Source: Gammaproteobacteria bacterium (GTDB lineage Bacteria > Pseudomonadota > Gammaproteobacteria > Steroidobacterales > Woeseiaceae). Taken from it: a stretch of DNA of 64,000 nt. The stretch covers positions 30,266 to 94,265 of the forward strand of contig JAOTWB010000007.1 of the NCBI GenBank assembly GCA_029863125.1, read 5' to 3'. The notes beneath the pieces were generated by a model. It saw only the letters and a list, made by a program, of their open reading frames with translations. It was not told where the DNA came from and ran no database searches. Each line of letters starts with the position of its first letter. Position 1 is the first letter of the stretch. The position numbers were made by a program, and so were the translations under genes. Positions 29,981 through 39,631 of this stretch are shown one piece after another.

Positions 29981-30514
29981 ATGATTCGTGAAGATACGCA
30001 ACCCTGGTACAGGCAGTTCTGGCCCTGGTTCATTATCGCGCTGCCGGCGGCGTCGGTCATTGCCGGCCTGACGACCGTCTGGATATCCATGCAGACGACC
30101 GACTCGCTTGTCATTGCCTCCGATGACGGCATACAGGTCGTTGCGGAACGCCGCGTCAGCGCCGAGCAGCTCGCCCAGGAACTCAATCTCGCGGCACTGC
30201 TGGAAGTGAATCTTGACAGCGGCGCGGTACAGGTGGCAATGCGTTCCGGCGATTTCGGCACCGCGCCCGCAGCCCTCGAACTCGAGTTTTCGCACCCGGC
30301 GTTCGCCGACCGCGATCACCTCGTTACGCTGCACCGCGCGCTGCCCGATGCGGTCGGCAACCCGGTCTGGTCCGGTCACTTTGTCGACGTCCCCGACGGA
30401 CGATGGTACGTAACGCTGAAATCGGGCGACGAATGGCGTCTCTCCGGTGAATGGCGGGGCGAACCCCGCATGACGCTGCGCCCAGCCGAAACGCGCCATG
30501 ACGACGGTCGCTAG
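29981..30514 (+). CDS. ccoH: cbb3 oxidase assembly protein FixH/CcoH
   Basis: A 177-aa protein with the family start WYRQFWPWFIIALPAASV (membrane helix) and a periplasmic beta-domain with HPAFADRDHLVTL and the closing YVTLKSGDEWRLSGEWRG. It is thought to steady the CcoN/copper-pump assembly step. The gene overlaps ccoI by 17 bases. Confidence 0.92.
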   Translation: MIREDTQPWYRQFWPWFIIALPAASVIAGLTTVWISMQTTDSLVIASDDGIQVVAERRVSAEQLAQELNLAALLEVNLDSGAVQVAMRSGDFGTAPAALELEFSHPAFADRDHLVTLHRALPDAVGNPVWSGHFVDVPDGRWYVTLKSGDEWRLSGEWRGEPRMTLRPAETRHDDGR

Positions 30515-32918
30515 CGGACAGGATACCGGCACCTGTTTTCACTGTGCGCTGCCCGTTCCCCCTGACTGCAGTCTCGTAGTCGATATCGAGGGCCGGCAAC
30601 AGCCGGTCTGTTGCCCTGGATGCAAAGCGGTCGCGGAACTCATTCGCGACTCAGGCATGAGCCGCTACTACAGCCTGCGCGACGCGCCGCAGCCGGGCGT
30701 CGGTCGCCCACCTGAGGAGACCACCGAGTGGCAGGTCTTCGACAGCGAAGACATGCTAGTCGCGTTTGCCGATCGCGGCGACGGCTATGCCGAGAGCACG
30801 ATTTACGTCGGCGGCATGTACTGTGCGGCCTGCAGCTGGCTGATCGAGACGACGCTCAAGAAACTGCCGGGCGTTGAATCGGCCGAGGTCAGCCCGGTTA
30901 CGCACCGCCTGCGTGTGCGCTGGCGCCTGGCTGACGCGCGTTACTCGGATCTGCTGGCAACTCTTGCCCGGCTCGGGTACCAACCGCAGCCGCTGGCACC
31001 CGAAAACGCCACCCGCCCCGAGCTCGTCGAACAACGGATGGCACTCAAGCGCCTGCTGGTCGCGTCACTCGGCATGATGCAGGTCATGATGTTCGCCGTC
31101 GGTCTGTATGCCGGCGAATTCCAGGGCATCGACCGCGAGATGCAGCACTTCCTGCGCCTGGTCAGTTTCGTCGTCACGACACCGGTCGTCTTCTACTCCG
31201 CTCGCCCCTTTTTCACCGCTGCGTGGCGCGGGGTAGCAGCGAGAAAGCCTGGCATGGACCTGCCCGTTTCGATCGCGGTCGGCAGTGCGTATGCGGCATC
31301 GGTTTATGCCACGTTTAGCAACGGCGATGCCGTCTGGTTCGATTCGGTAACGATGTTTGTTTTCTTCCTGACGCTCGGTCGCTTTCTCGAAATGCGGGCC
31401 CGTCACCGTTCCATCGACCGCAGCACGGCACTCTCCGCAAGACTTCCAAATACCGCCACGCGAATCGATGGTGACGATAGGTCCGTTGTGCCCGTAAGCC
31501 GCCTGGCCGCCGGTGACCGGGTGCTGATACGCGCCGGTGACGCCATACCCGCGGACGGCATTATCGAGAGCGGAAGCACGAGTGTCGACGAGGCGCTGCT
31601 GACAGGCGAAGCCAGGCCGCAGCTCAAATCCCCGGGCGACCTGATCGCCGCCGGCAGCGTCAATCTCGACGGACTGATCGAGATGCGCGTGTCGCGAACC
31701 GGGGGCGACACCACGCTCGGAACAATCAGCCGACTCAGCGAACGCGCGCGCTACGCGCGACCCGGTTTCGTCACCATCGCGGACCGCATCGCGAGCTATG
31801 TCGTCGTCGCGCTGCTCGGCGTCGCCAGCATCGTTGCCGCGTACTGGTATTTCGTTGCGCCGGACCGCGCTTTCGTCATCACGCTGTCGGTCCTCGTCGT
31901 CACCTGTCCCTGCGCCCTGGCGCTGGCAACGCCGGCGGCTTTTGCCGCGGCGGGCAGCCGCCTGTCGCAGCTGCGGCTGCTCGTGACCAACGGCAACGCC
32001 ATAGAATCGCTGTCGCGTGCCACGGCTGTAATGTTCGACAAGACAGGGACGCTGACGCGCGGCACGCCGGAGATCAGGTCGGTAATGGTGCTCGACCCGT
32101 CCATGAGCGAGTACGACTGCCGGCTTGTCGCCGCGGCGCTCGAAACGGCGTCGGCACACCCGCTCGCAAGGGCTTTTTCCGTGAACGCTTCGCTGCCAAA
32201 AGTATCGCGGCAACACGTGGAGGTCGGCCAGGGCGTCAGCGGCACCATCGAAGGCCGCCACTGGCGTATCGGAAGCGCACGATTCGTCGGCGGCGGCGCC
32301 GCAGGTGATCGCGATTCGGCAAGCGCTGCAGGCACCGACGTATTCCTCGCTGTCGACGGCAATCTCGTTGCCTGGTTCGACGTCGCGGACGAGCTCAGGC
32401 CGGAAGTTGCCGAAACACTCGCAGCGCTCGATCGCCTCGGGCTCAAAACGGCGCTCCTGAGCGGCGACAACGAGAATGCGGTTGCGGATCTGGCGAAGCG
32501 ACTCGGCATCACGGACTTTTGCTTCGAGTGCACGCCGCAGCAGAAGCTCAAGATTATCGAAGCGGCGCAACAGAACGGCGAGCGTGTCGTGATGGTGGGC
32601 GACGGCATCAATGATGCGCCCGTACTCGCGGGCGCCGACACCTCCATCGCACCGGCGCACGGCGCGCTGCTTGCGCAGACCAGTGCCGATGTCATCATGC
32701 TGGGTCATTCTCTGCTCCCCGTGACGACCGCCATACGCATGTCGGGCAAGACCATGCGTATCGTGCGCCAGAACCTTGCGTGGGCAATCGTTTACAATGC
32801 GCTTGCGCTGCCGCTCGCCGCGGCTGGACTCGTGCCGCCCTGGCTTGCCGCGATCGGCATGAGCGCGAGCTCGCTGATCGTCGTGCTCAACGCCCTGCGT
32901 CTCAGTCGATTCAAATAG
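30498..32918 (+). CDS. ccoI: Copper-exporting P1B-type ATPase for cbb3 assembly
   Basis: An 806-aa pump. N terminus: a Cys-rich segment (CFHCALPVP, CCPGCKAV) and a heavy-metal domain with GGMYCAACSWL. Then come eight helices with the copper motif CPC in VTCPCALALATP, the phosphorylation site DKTGTLTRG, and the hinge MVGDGINDAPVLAGAD. It supplies copper for CcoN. The Cys-rich front piece is typical of FixI/CcoI rather than CopA. A 291-bp inverted-repeat element begins eight bases after its stop. Confidence 0.95.
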   Translation: MTTVASGQDTGTCFHCALPVPPDCSLVVDIEGRQQPVCCPGCKAVAELIRDSGMSRYYSLRDAPQPGVGRPPEETTEWQVFDSEDMLVAFADRGDGYAESTIYVGGMYCAACSWLIETTLKKLPGVESAEVSPVTHRLRVRWRLADARYSDLLATLARLGYQPQPLAPENATRPELVEQRMALKRLLVASLGMMQVMMFAVGLYAGEFQGIDREMQHFLRLVSFVVTTPVVFYSARPFFTAAWRGVAARKPGMDLPVSIAVGSAYAASVYATFSNGDAVWFDSVTMFVFFLTLGRFLEMRARHRSIDRSTALSARLPNTATRIDGDDRSVVPVSRLAAGDRVLIRAGDAIPADGIIESGSTSVDEALLTGEARPQLKSPGDLIAAGSVNLDGLIEMRVSRTGGDTTLGTISRLSERARYARPGFVTIADRIASYVVVALLGVASIVAAYWYFVAPDRAFVITLSVLVVTCPCALALATPAAFAAAGSRLSQLRLLVTNGNAIESLSRATAVMFDKTGTLTRGTPEIRSVMVLDPSMSEYDCRLVAAALETASAHPLARAFSVNASLPKVSRQHVEVGQGVSGTIEGRHWRIGSARFVGGGAAGDRDSASAAGTDVFLAVDGNLVAWFDVADELRPEVAETLAALDRLGLKTALLSGDNENAVADLAKRLGITDFCFECTPQQKLKIIEAAQQNGERVVMVGDGINDAPVLAGADTSIAPAHGALLAQTSADVIMLGHSLLPVTTAIRMSGKTMRIVRQNLAWAIVYNALALPLAAAGLVPPWLAAIGMSASSLIVVLNALRLSRFK

Positions 32919-32926
32919 AGAGTCTC

Positions 32927-33217
32927 GGACCCTCTGATCGATCATTTCGTGACTGCGTTGCGTGCCTTGTTTCGCCGAAACAAGGCGCGGCTTGAAGGGA
33001 ATGGCCTTAGTCCTTGCCAAATGCCGCAACACCGTATCGGCGAAACTGGTGCGCAACCCATTGCCCACTATACTGTCGTTGACAGGGCCGGTGCGGATAG
33101 GTCGAATAACATTGTTACGATAGCTCGACAGACCTATGGGTATGTTTTCGCCATCGTGCCTCGTTCTGCGACCTATCCGCCTCCGGCGCAGCCACGAAAT
33201 GATTGATCAGAGGGTCC
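32927..33217. repeat. 291-bp element with terminal inverted repeats (MITE-like)
   Basis: The 25-base ends 32927-32951 and 33193-33217 are inverted copies with one mismatch; both carry GGACCCTCTGATC reading inward. Inside are a near-perfect 23-base palindrome (32964-32986) and a perfect 12-base inverted pair GCGGATAGGTCG (33093-33104) / (33169-33180), so the whole can fold heavily. It contains no convincing coding sequence. It separates ccoI from ccoS, and its right end supplies AGAGGG, the likely ccoS ribosome binding site. A non-autonomous mobile element is the likely identity. No other copy was noticed in this window, and no clear target duplication. Confidence 0.72.
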
Positions 33218-33218
33218 A

Positions 33219-33404
33219 ATGTCCATCCTCTACGTCCTGATCCCGCTTGCGCTGCTGCTGCTCGGCGCCGCTGTATGGGCGTTCTTCTGGGCGGTCGGCA
33301 GCGGCCAGTTTGACGATCTGGATACACCGGCCGTACGCATCGTCATGGACGACGACAAGAAACCGGACAGCGACGAAAAACCGGACGACGGCGGATCACC
33401 ATGA
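33219..33404 (+). CDS. ccoS: cbb3 oxidase maturation protein
   Basis: A 61-aa protein: one helix (LYVLIPLALLLLGAAVWAFFWAV) followed by GQFDDLDTPAVRIVMDDD, the CcoS signature. Needed in studied species for heme/copper insertion into CcoN. Its ATG is one base after the inverted-repeat element, and the ribosome binding site AGAGGG is inside the element. It overlaps the next gene by four bases. Confidence 0.93.
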   Translation: MSILYVLIPLALLLLGAAVWAFFWAVGSGQFDDLDTPAVRIVMDDDKKPDSDEKPDDGGSP

Positions 33405-34114
33405 GCGAGGCCCTGCCCCTGTTCGCGGCGGCGTTCGTCACCGGCCTGTTGGGCAGCGCGCACTGCTTCGGCATGTGCGCCGGCATCTCGGGCCTGTTCG
33501 CGGTCAACGCGAGCGTGGCATCACTGCGATTACAGATTCCCAGGGCCATGGCTTACAACGCCGGACGCGTCCTGAGCTACGCGTTCCTCGGCATAGTGGT
33601 CGCGACGTTGGGGCAAACGGTCATCAAAGCCATTCCGGACGCTGCAGCGCCCGTGCGCCTGGCAAGTGGACTGCTGATCGTCGCAATCGGCCTGCAGGTC
33701 GCGTTCAACTGGCGCTTCCTCGCCCCGGTCGAGAACGCCGGAGCGAAGATCTGGCAGCGCATCGCGCCGGCCGCGAAAGGGCTGCTACCCGTGACCACGA
33801 TACCCAAAGCGCTTTGCCTCGGCTTGCTGTGGGGCTGGCTGCCCTGCGGGCTGGTTTACAGCGTGCTGCTGCTCGCCGCCACCACCGCGAGCGCCGTTGA
33901 CGGCGGCCTCGTCATGCTGGCGTTCGGCGCCGGCACCAGCCCCGCAATGATCGTGACGGGCATCGGCGCTTCGAAACTTTCTCAATTCATGAGCCGCAGG
34001 CGACTGGGAGCGGGCTTATTGATCATACTGCTCGGCCTAATGACGCTCGCGATGCCCGTCATGAAATTCTCTGCGGGCCCGGACGACGGAGTCCACAGCC
34101 AGCATTCAATGTGA
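33401..34114 (+). CDS. SafE/DsbD-like membrane protein of the cco cluster
   Basis: A 237-aa protein with six helices, the opening TGLLGSAHCFGMCAGISG and the later GWLPCGLVYSVLLLA, the paired Cys motifs of the UreH-like/SafE group regularly found after ccoS. Probably a transporter or redox protein used in copper handling for cbb3 biogenesis. A His-rich tail (DDGVHSQHSM) may bind metal. It overlaps the convergent metallo-hydrolase gene by nine bases. Confidence 0.88.
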   Translation: MSEALPLFAAAFVTGLLGSAHCFGMCAGISGLFAVNASVASLRLQIPRAMAYNAGRVLSYAFLGIVVATLGQTVIKAIPDAAAPVRLASGLLIVAIGLQVAFNWRFLAPVENAGAKIWQRIAPAAKGLLPVTTIPKALCLGLLWGWLPCGLVYSVLLLAATTASAVDGGLVMLAFGAGTSPAMIVTGIGASKLSQFMSRRRLGAGLLIILLGLMTLAMPVMKFSAGPDDGVHSQHSM

Positions 34115-34993
34115 GCCTTCCGCTTCCAGCCGCCGCTCCAGCCAGTCCAGCGATGATTCGGCGTACAGCACGCAGCCGAGCTTATTGATAAACGGGTTGC
34201 CGTCGTCGAGCCGCTCCAGCTTGGTATCCATGCCGAAGAAAAACGGATGCGGCACCAGCAAAATATCGCAGTCGAGGTCCGCAATGATGCCGGCGCTGGC
34301 GATGAGATTTTCGGCGACACCGCTGCTCGTGAATTTGAACCCTTCGGCCGACACGGCGCTCAGGCTGTCCGCATAGACGACGTCATAGCACGCGCCAAGC
34401 GCGCAGGATTTCCAGGTCCATGTCGTGCCTCCGGGCGTGTGCCCCGGCGTATAGACCGCTTTGACGTCGAGCGCGCCGACGGAAACGACGCCGCCGTCTT
34501 CGACAGCGACCACCTCGCGCACGGGCGGAAAATGTCCCTCACCGGAGCCCGCGATGTACTGCGGGTCATCGTCGGCAAGCGCGCCAACGGAAAGCGGACC
34601 GCTGCCCGCCACGCTGGTGAAAACGTTGGCACCACTGAAGCGCTGCAGTGCCGAAATTCCGCCGACGTGATCGAAATGCACGTGCGACACCAGGATCGCT
34701 TTGATGTCGCGGGTATCGAATCCGAGACTGCGGATATTCGCATCAATCAACGCTGCCGATTGCGGCAGTCCGCCGTCGATCAGTATCAATCCTTCGTCGC
34801 TTTCGAGGAGCACAGACGACAAGCCGGCGGTGCCGACGTACCAGGTATTGCCATGAACCCTGAACGGATCCTGCGGCTGGTTCCATCGATCGCACTGATC
34901 GCACACGATGGCCGCATCAGGTTCCAGCGCGCGTTGCCCGCAGCCCGACAGCAGTAGCGCCGCTAACGCGACGCCTTGTTGGAAATGTTTCAT
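34106..34993 (-). CDS. Metallo-beta-lactamase-fold lipoprotein, subclass B3-like
   Basis: A 295-aa protein with lipobox LLSGC (Cys18) and zinc motif H104-x-H106-x-D108-H109 (SHVHFDHVGG), H185 in TPGHTPGG and a later His in LLVPHPFFFG. LILIDGGLPQSA is characteristic of B3 enzymes. It could hydrolyse beta-lactams, or a related lactone or ester; sequence alone does not decide. It is last in a minus-strand run (fabA-fabB-fghA-tauE) and overlaps the permease stop by four bases. The chosen ATG gives a proper lipoprotein signal. Confidence 0.85.
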   Translation of the reverse strand: MKHFQQGVALAALLLSGCGQRALEPDAAIVCDQCDRWNQPQDPFRVHGNTWYVGTAGLSSVLLESDEGLILIDGGLPQSAALIDANIRSLGFDTRDIKAILVSHVHFDHVGGISALQRFSGANVFTSVAGSGPLSVGALADDDPQYIAGSGEGHFPPVREVVAVEDGGVVSVGALDVKAVYTPGHTPGGTTWTWKSCALGACYDVVYADSLSAVSAEGFKFTSSGVAENLIASAGIIADLDCDILLVPHPFFFGMDTKLERLDDGNPFINKLGCVLYAESSLDWLERRLEAEGSH

Positions 34994-35802
34994 GCAAACG
35001 CCCTGTAAGACAAACGTAAGGAAACAATCAGGAGAAACGCCCCGAAAAGCATGCTGAGACGTTTTTGCGAAAGGCCGTGTGCGATCTTCGCACCGATCGG
35101 TGCGGCCAGTACCGTGGCCGGCGCAATACATGCGAAACCAACCAGGCTCACGTAACCGAGGTTGCCGGGCGGTATGCGAACGTCGCCCCAACCCGCCGCG
35201 ACAAAGCCGGCCGTCGCCGGCAAGCTGATGACCAGTCCGAATAAAGCGGCCGTGCCGACAGCACGGTGTATCGGCTCATTGAAGAGCGTCAGTGTCATGA
35301 CCGAAAAGGTACCGCCGCCGATGCCCATCATGCTCGAGAAACAACCGATCGCCGCCGGTATCACGGGCACCCAGGGGGCGCGCGGTACCGCTTCGGTCAG
35401 GTTGCGCGTCTCGGGCAGGAATACCATTTTCGCCGCCACCAGCAATGCAAGCGTAGCGAAGACCAGCGCCAGCACCCGGCTGTGCACCTGCGATGCAATC
35501 CAGGCACCGAGCAAAGCGCCGAGCAGGACAAAGATGGCCCAGCGTTTGACGATCTCGACGTCGACCGACTGCCGCTGATGATGGGCGCGCGCCGATGAAA
35601 TCGATGTCGGGATGATCGTCGCGAGCGACGTCGCTACCGCAACATGCATGCGAATTGCTGCATCTACACCAAGAAAACCGAGCGCGGCCTCGAGGACGGG
35701 CACGATGACAATGCCGCCGCCGATACCGAACAGTCCCGCGAGCACGCCGGCAACACAGCCAGTGACCAGCATGGTGGCGCCGAGCATGAGCCACTGTTCC
35801 AT
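34990..35802 (-). CDS. TauE/SafE-family anion permease
   Basis: A 270-aa protein with about eight helices and the paired family motifs AGLFGIGGGIVIVPVL and SSMMGIGGGTFSVM. Members export sulfite, sulfoacetate or related anions, but the substrate here is not evident. It starts 16 bases after fghA and overlaps the metallo-hydrolase gene, so it is co-transcribed with both. Confidence 0.9.
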   Translation of the reverse strand: MEQWLMLGATMLVTGCVAGVLAGLFGIGGGIVIVPVLEAALGFLGVDAAIRMHVAVATSLATIIPTSISSARAHHQRQSVDVEIVKRWAIFVLLGALLGAWIASQVHSRVLALVFATLALLVAAKMVFLPETRNLTEAVPRAPWVPVIPAAIGCFSSMMGIGGGTFSVMTLTLFNEPIHRAVGTAALFGLVISLPATAGFVAAGWGDVRIPPGNLGYVSLVGFACIAPATVLAAPIGAKIAHGLSQKRLSMLFGAFLLIVSLRLSYRAFA

Positions 35803-35818
35803 GCGGGCCGACGATTGG

Positions 35819-36673
35819 TCAGGCGCCGAGCGCCGCGGCGTGATGCTTCAGGTGATCCTCGATAAACGTCGAGATGAAGTAATAGCCGTGGTCATAACCC
35901 TCGTGCATCCGCACTTCGACGGACAGGCCGCTCTCGGCCGCGGCAGCTTCGAACAACTGCGGTTTGAGCTGCTCGGCGAGGAAGGGATCATCCGCGCCCT
36001 GATCAATGAGAATTTTTCCGACGGCGGATGCATTGCTGATGCTGCGCGCAACTTCACAGGCATCATAACGCCGCCAGGCCGCGGTATCGCTGCCGAGGTA
36101 GTAGCCGAGGGCTTTCCGGCCCCAGGGACTGTGCAGCGTCGTGCATATCGGCGCAAACGCCGAGAGCGAACGATACTCGCCCGGGTTTCTGAGGCCGATC
36201 GTCAGCGCCCCGTGACCACCCATAGAGTGGCCCGTCAGTCCCTGCCGCCCGGGATCGCCTGGAAAATTGTCGAAAACGGCGCGGGGCAATTCTTTGGTCA
36301 CGTAGTCATACATGTGATAGTGCCGCGACCAGGGTTCTTCGGTGGCATTCAGGTAAAACCCGGCCGCCAGGCCAAAATCGTAGTCGCCATCGGGGTCATC
36401 GGGAACGCCGGCGCCGCGCGGACTCGTGTCGGGGGAAACCAGCATCAGGCCCAGCTGTGCGGCCACGCGTTGTGCCCCGCTCTTGACCATGAAGTTTTCT
36501 TCGGTGCAGGTCAGGCCCGACAGGAACGTCAGTACCGGGACCTTGCCGTTAGCCGCCTGCGGCGGCACGAAAACCGAAAACTGCATGTCACAGTGGTTGG
36601 CCGCCGATGCGTGCCGGTAAAAGCCGATGCGGCCACCGAAACACCCCGTTTCGCTCAAGGTCTCGATCGTCAT
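35819..36673 (-). CDS. fghA: S-formylglutathione hydrolase
   Basis: Hydrolyses S-formylglutathione to formate and glutathione in formaldehyde detoxification. The 284-aa esterase has the oxyanion segment FLSGLTCTEENFM, the nucleophile in GHSMGGHGAL, an Asp in DQGADDPFL and a His in GYDHGYYFI. No glutathione-dependent formaldehyde dehydrogenase lies next to it. It sits 16 bases after fabB, an unusual partner. Confidence 0.94.
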   Translation of the reverse strand: MTIETLSETGCFGGRIGFYRHASAANHCDMQFSVFVPPQAANGKVPVLTFLSGLTCTEENFMVKSGAQRVAAQLGLMLVSPDTSPRGAGVPDDPDGDYDFGLAAGFYLNATEEPWSRHYHMYDYVTKELPRAVFDNFPGDPGRQGLTGHSMGGHGALTIGLRNPGEYRSLSAFAPICTTLHSPWGRKALGYYLGSDTAAWRRYDACEVARSISNASAVGKILIDQGADDPFLAEQLKPQLFEAAAAESGLSVEVRMHEGYDHGYYFISTFIEDHLKHHAAALGA

Positions 36674-36689
36674 GGAGACTGATTATGGC

Positions 36690-37901
36690 CTAACGCTTCT
36701 GGAATACCAACGTTGCGTTGGTACCGCCGAATCCGAAGCTGTTGGACATCGCCGTCTTGATTCCTGCATTGTCGACACGTTTCGTCACGAGCGGTGTGCC
36801 TGCAACGGCAGGATCGGGATCATTGACATTAATAGACGGCGCAATGAAGTCGTTTTCGAGCATGAGCAGGCAGTGAATTGCTTCCTGCACACCCGTCGCC
36901 CCCAGCGAGTGTCCGCACATCGATTTTGTGGACGCGTAGCGCGGCATGTCGGCGCCGAACATCGTCTGCATGGCTTCGATCTCTTTCACATCACCGACAG
37001 GGGTGCTCGTTCCGTGCGTATTGATGTAATCGATCGGTCCCTCGACGGTCGAGCGCGCAAGGTCCATGCACCGCAGCGCGCCCTCACCGGATGGAGCGAC
37101 CATATCGTAGCCGTCCGACGTAGCACCGTAGCCCACCAGTTCGGCATAGATTTTCGCGCCGCGAGCTTTAGCGTGTTCCAGCTCTTCCACGACCACAATG
37201 CCCGCGCCGGCCGCGATCACGAATCCATCGCGCGTGGCGTCGTAAGGGCGTGACGCGCTCGGCGGATCGTCGTTGTACTTCGACGACAGTGCGCCCATGG
37301 CATCGAACAGGCAGGCCAGCGACCAGTGTTCCTCTTCGCCGCCACCCGCGAACATCAGGTCCTGTTTTCCAAGCTGAATCTGCTCGGCCGCGGCGCCGAT
37401 GCAATGCGCGCTGGTCGCACAGGCCGACGTTATGGAGTAGTTCACACCCTGGATTTTGAAGGGCGTTGCGAGGCACGCCGATACCGAACTGCCCATCGTT
37501 CGCGGCACGCGATACGGACCTACTTTGCGAACACCGCGAGAACGAAGTATGTCGGCACTCTCGACGATATTGTTGCTGGAAGCACCGCCAGACGACGCAA
37601 TCAGTCCGGTACGCACATTCGATACGTCGCTTTCCTCAAGACCCGCATCGTCGATCGATTGCTGCATGGCGATATAGGCATACGCGGCGGCATCGCCCAT
37701 GAAGCGCAAAACCTTGCGATCGATGAAGTCTCTGGTGTCTATGCTACAGCTACCCGAGACCTGGCTGCGCAGGCCCATCTCCTTGTAGCTTTCATTGGCG
37801 ACGATGCCCGAGCGTCCGTTGCGCAATGATTCAATAATGTCCGCCTTCGAATTGCCGATACACGAAACCGCACCGAGACCAGTAATTACTGCACGCCGCA
37901 T
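36690..37901 (-). CDS. fabB: 3-oxoacyl-ACP synthase I
   Basis: A 403-aa condensing enzyme for the unsaturated fatty acid branch. It begins [17 protein letters not shown], with the catalytic Cys in [12 protein letters not shown], His in [11 protein letters not shown] and His in [12 protein letters not shown]. It follows fabA by nine bases, the standard fabAB operon of gammaproteobacteria. Confidence 0.96.
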   Translation of the reverse strand: MRRAVITGLGAVSCIGNSKADIIESLRNGRSGIVANESYKEMGLRSQVSGSCSIDTRDFIDRKVLRFMGDAAAYAYIAMQQSIDDAGLEESDVSNVRTGLIASSGGASSNNIVESADILRSRGVRKVGPYRVPRTMGSSVSACLATPFKIQGVNYSITSACATSAHCIGAAAEQIQLGKQDLMFAGGGEEEHWSLACLFDAMGALSSKYNDDPPSASRPYDATRDGFVIAAGAGIVVVEELEHAKARGAKIYAELVGYGATSDGYDMVAPSGEGALRCMDLARSTVEGPIDYINTHGTSTPVGDVKEIEAMQTMFGADMPRYASTKSMCGHSLGATGVQEAIHCLLMLENDFIAPSINVNDPDPAVAGTPLVTKRVDNAGIKTAMSNSFGFGGTNATLVFQKR

Positions 37902-37910
37902 AGGTGGATC

Positions 37911-38456
37911 CTAGAAATCTTCGGTTGATGTGAACAGGCCGACCCGCAGGTCCTCGGCCGTATAAATCTCGCGACCATCGACGGCAACGGAGCCATCGGC
38001 AATCGCCATGTTGAGCCTTCGCGAGATTACGCGCTTGATGTCCAGCTGAAAAGTCACCAGTTTCGCCGTTGGCAATACTTGCCCAGTAAATTTCACTTTG
38101 CCGACGCCCAGCGCGCGACCACGGCCCTGCAGACCCTGCCAGACCAGGTGAAACCCCACGAGCTGCCACAGCGCATCGAGTCCAAGACACCCGGGCATGA
38201 CCGGGTCATCCTCGAAATGACATTTGAAGAACCAAAGATCCGGATTGATATCGAGCTCTGCGCGGATTTCGCCCTTGCCGTATTTGCCGCCGTCATCGTT
38301 GATCAACACGATCCGATCGATCATGAGCATATTGGGCAGCGGCAGTCTGCCGTTGGTCGGGCCGAACAGCTCCCCGTGACCGCTTTTCAGCAGCTCTTCA
38401 TAGTCGTACGAATTTTGCCGCGTCGACGTCGATTCCGCGGTGGAGCTGTCTGTCAT
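37911..38456 (-). CDS. fabA: 3-hydroxydecanoyl-ACP dehydratase/isomerase
   Basis: Introduces the double bond for unsaturated fatty acids (anaerobic route). A 181-aa hot-dog protein with the active-site His in [21 protein letters not shown] and the conserved Asp in that helix. ATG 38456 has GGAGGG a few bases upstream; the frame continues further upstream but without family similarity. First gene of fabA-fabB-fghA-tauE-metallo-hydrolase. Confidence 0.96.
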   Translation of the reverse strand: MTDSSTAESTSTRQNSYDYEELLKSGHGELFGPTNGRLPLPNMLMIDRIVLINDDGGKYGKGEIRAELDINPDLWFFKCHFEDDPVMPGCLGLDALWQLVGFHLVWQGLQGRGRALGVGKVKFTGQVLPTAKLVTFQLDIKRVISRRLNMAIADGSVAVDGREIYTAEDLRVGLFTSTEDF

Positions 38457-38550
38457 TCGCCCTCCGGCCTTTTTTGTTGTAACCCCTAATTTTACGCCCA
38501 TCGGCAAAGCTCGGGTTTTGAAATTGCGCCATTTGGCGCCGTCCGGGGCC

Positions 38551-39621
38551 CTAGGACTTGTCGTAGTCGAGCACGATCGCATCGCTACGTGGCCGCGACT
38601 GGCAGGCCAGGATAAAACCTGCTTCGAGCTCCCACGGTTCGAGGCCGAAGTTGCTTTCCATGTGGACCTCGCCTGCGCGCAAATGCGTCCTGCACGTGGC
38701 ACACACACCGCCCTTGCAGGAATACGGCAGCTCCAGCCCGCTTTCGGCCGCCGCGTCGACGATGCTTTCTCCTTGCCGTGGCATCCTGAAGGACTTTTTG
38801 TGACCGTCCATGATGACCATGACCGAGGTGTCGTCCTCCGAGGCCGTTGCATCCGTCCGCGCCGCACGAACGGCGCGGCGCGGCGCCCCGAATCGCTCCG
38901 CGTGCACGGCGTCAGCCTCCATTCCGAGGGCGACCAGTGCGTCCGTCACGGTCGTAATCATCGAATCCGGCCCGCACACGTAGGCTTCGTCCGCGCTATC
39001 GCCGCTGCAAAAGCGCTCGTGCAGTTCAACGACTTTCCCGGCATCGATCCGCCCCGCGGCGATACCGAACTCCTGCTCTTCCTGGCTGAAAATGAAATGC
39101 AGCTGCAGCCGATCGGGATAGCGGTTTTTCAACGCGTACAGATCTTCAATGAACATCGTCGTCGCCTGCTCGCGATTACCGTAGAACAATGCGAAGCGAC
39201 TGGCGGGCTCATGCATCAGAACCGACTTGGCGATCGACAGTATCGGCGTAATGCCGCTACCCGCCGCAAATCCCAAATAAAACTTGCTGTTGTCCTTGTC
39301 GAGATTGACATGGAACTGGCCGTTCGGCGGCATAACCTCAAGTTCATCACCGACGCTGAGCTCACTCGCTGCGTATTCCGAAAATTGCCCGCCGGGCTGC
39401 ACGCGAACCCCGATCTCGAGCGGCCAGCGTCCCTGTTCCGAACAAATGCTGTAAGTGCGCCGCAGGCGTTTGCCGTCACGTTCGATCTGTATGGGCAGAT
39501 GCTGTCCGGGCTGGAATTCAAACTCGGGCTTCAGCTCCTCGGGGACTTCGAGCGCGATGCGCAACGCGTCGCGCGTTTCCTGTTGCTTCGCGACGACGGT
39601 GAGAGAATGAAAACGCTTCAT
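38551..39621 (-). CDS. paaE: Phenylacetyl-CoA epoxidase reductase subunit
   Basis: Passes electrons from NAD(P)H to the PaaA diiron site. The 356 aa show an FAD domain (RRTYSICS), an NAD domain ([26 protein letters not shown]) and a C-terminal plant-type [2Fe-2S] domain ([12 protein letters not shown] and FILACQS). It follows paaD by ten bases. Final gene of the paaXIABCDE run. Confidence 0.95.
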   Translation of the reverse strand: MKRFHSLTVVAKQQETRDALRIALEVPEELKPEFEFQPGQHLPIQIERDGKRLRRTYSICSEQGRWPLEIGVRVQPGGQFSEYAASELSVGDELEVMPPNGQFHVNLDKDNSKFYLGFAAGSGITPILSIAKSVLMHEPASRFALFYGNREQATTMFIEDLYALKNRYPDRLQLHFIFSQEEQEFGIAAGRIDAGKVVELHERFCSGDSADEAYVCGPDSMITTVTDALVALGMEADAVHAERFGAPRRAVRAARTDATASEDDTSVMVIMDGHKKSFRMPRQGESIVDAAAESGLELPYSCKGGVCATCRTHLRAGEVHMESNFGLEPWELEAGFILACQSRPRSDAIVLDYDKS

Positions 39622-39631
39622 TCCATTGCGC

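Noticed and set aside
31065..33068. 667-residue open frame on the minus strand
   Set aside because: Antisense to ccoI and crossing the inverted-repeat element; composition rich in Arg/His with no domains, typical of a shadow frame.
32927..33217. Insertion sequence
   Set aside because: It has inverted ends but is too short for a transposase and holds no credible coding frame, so it is listed only as a MITE-like repeat.
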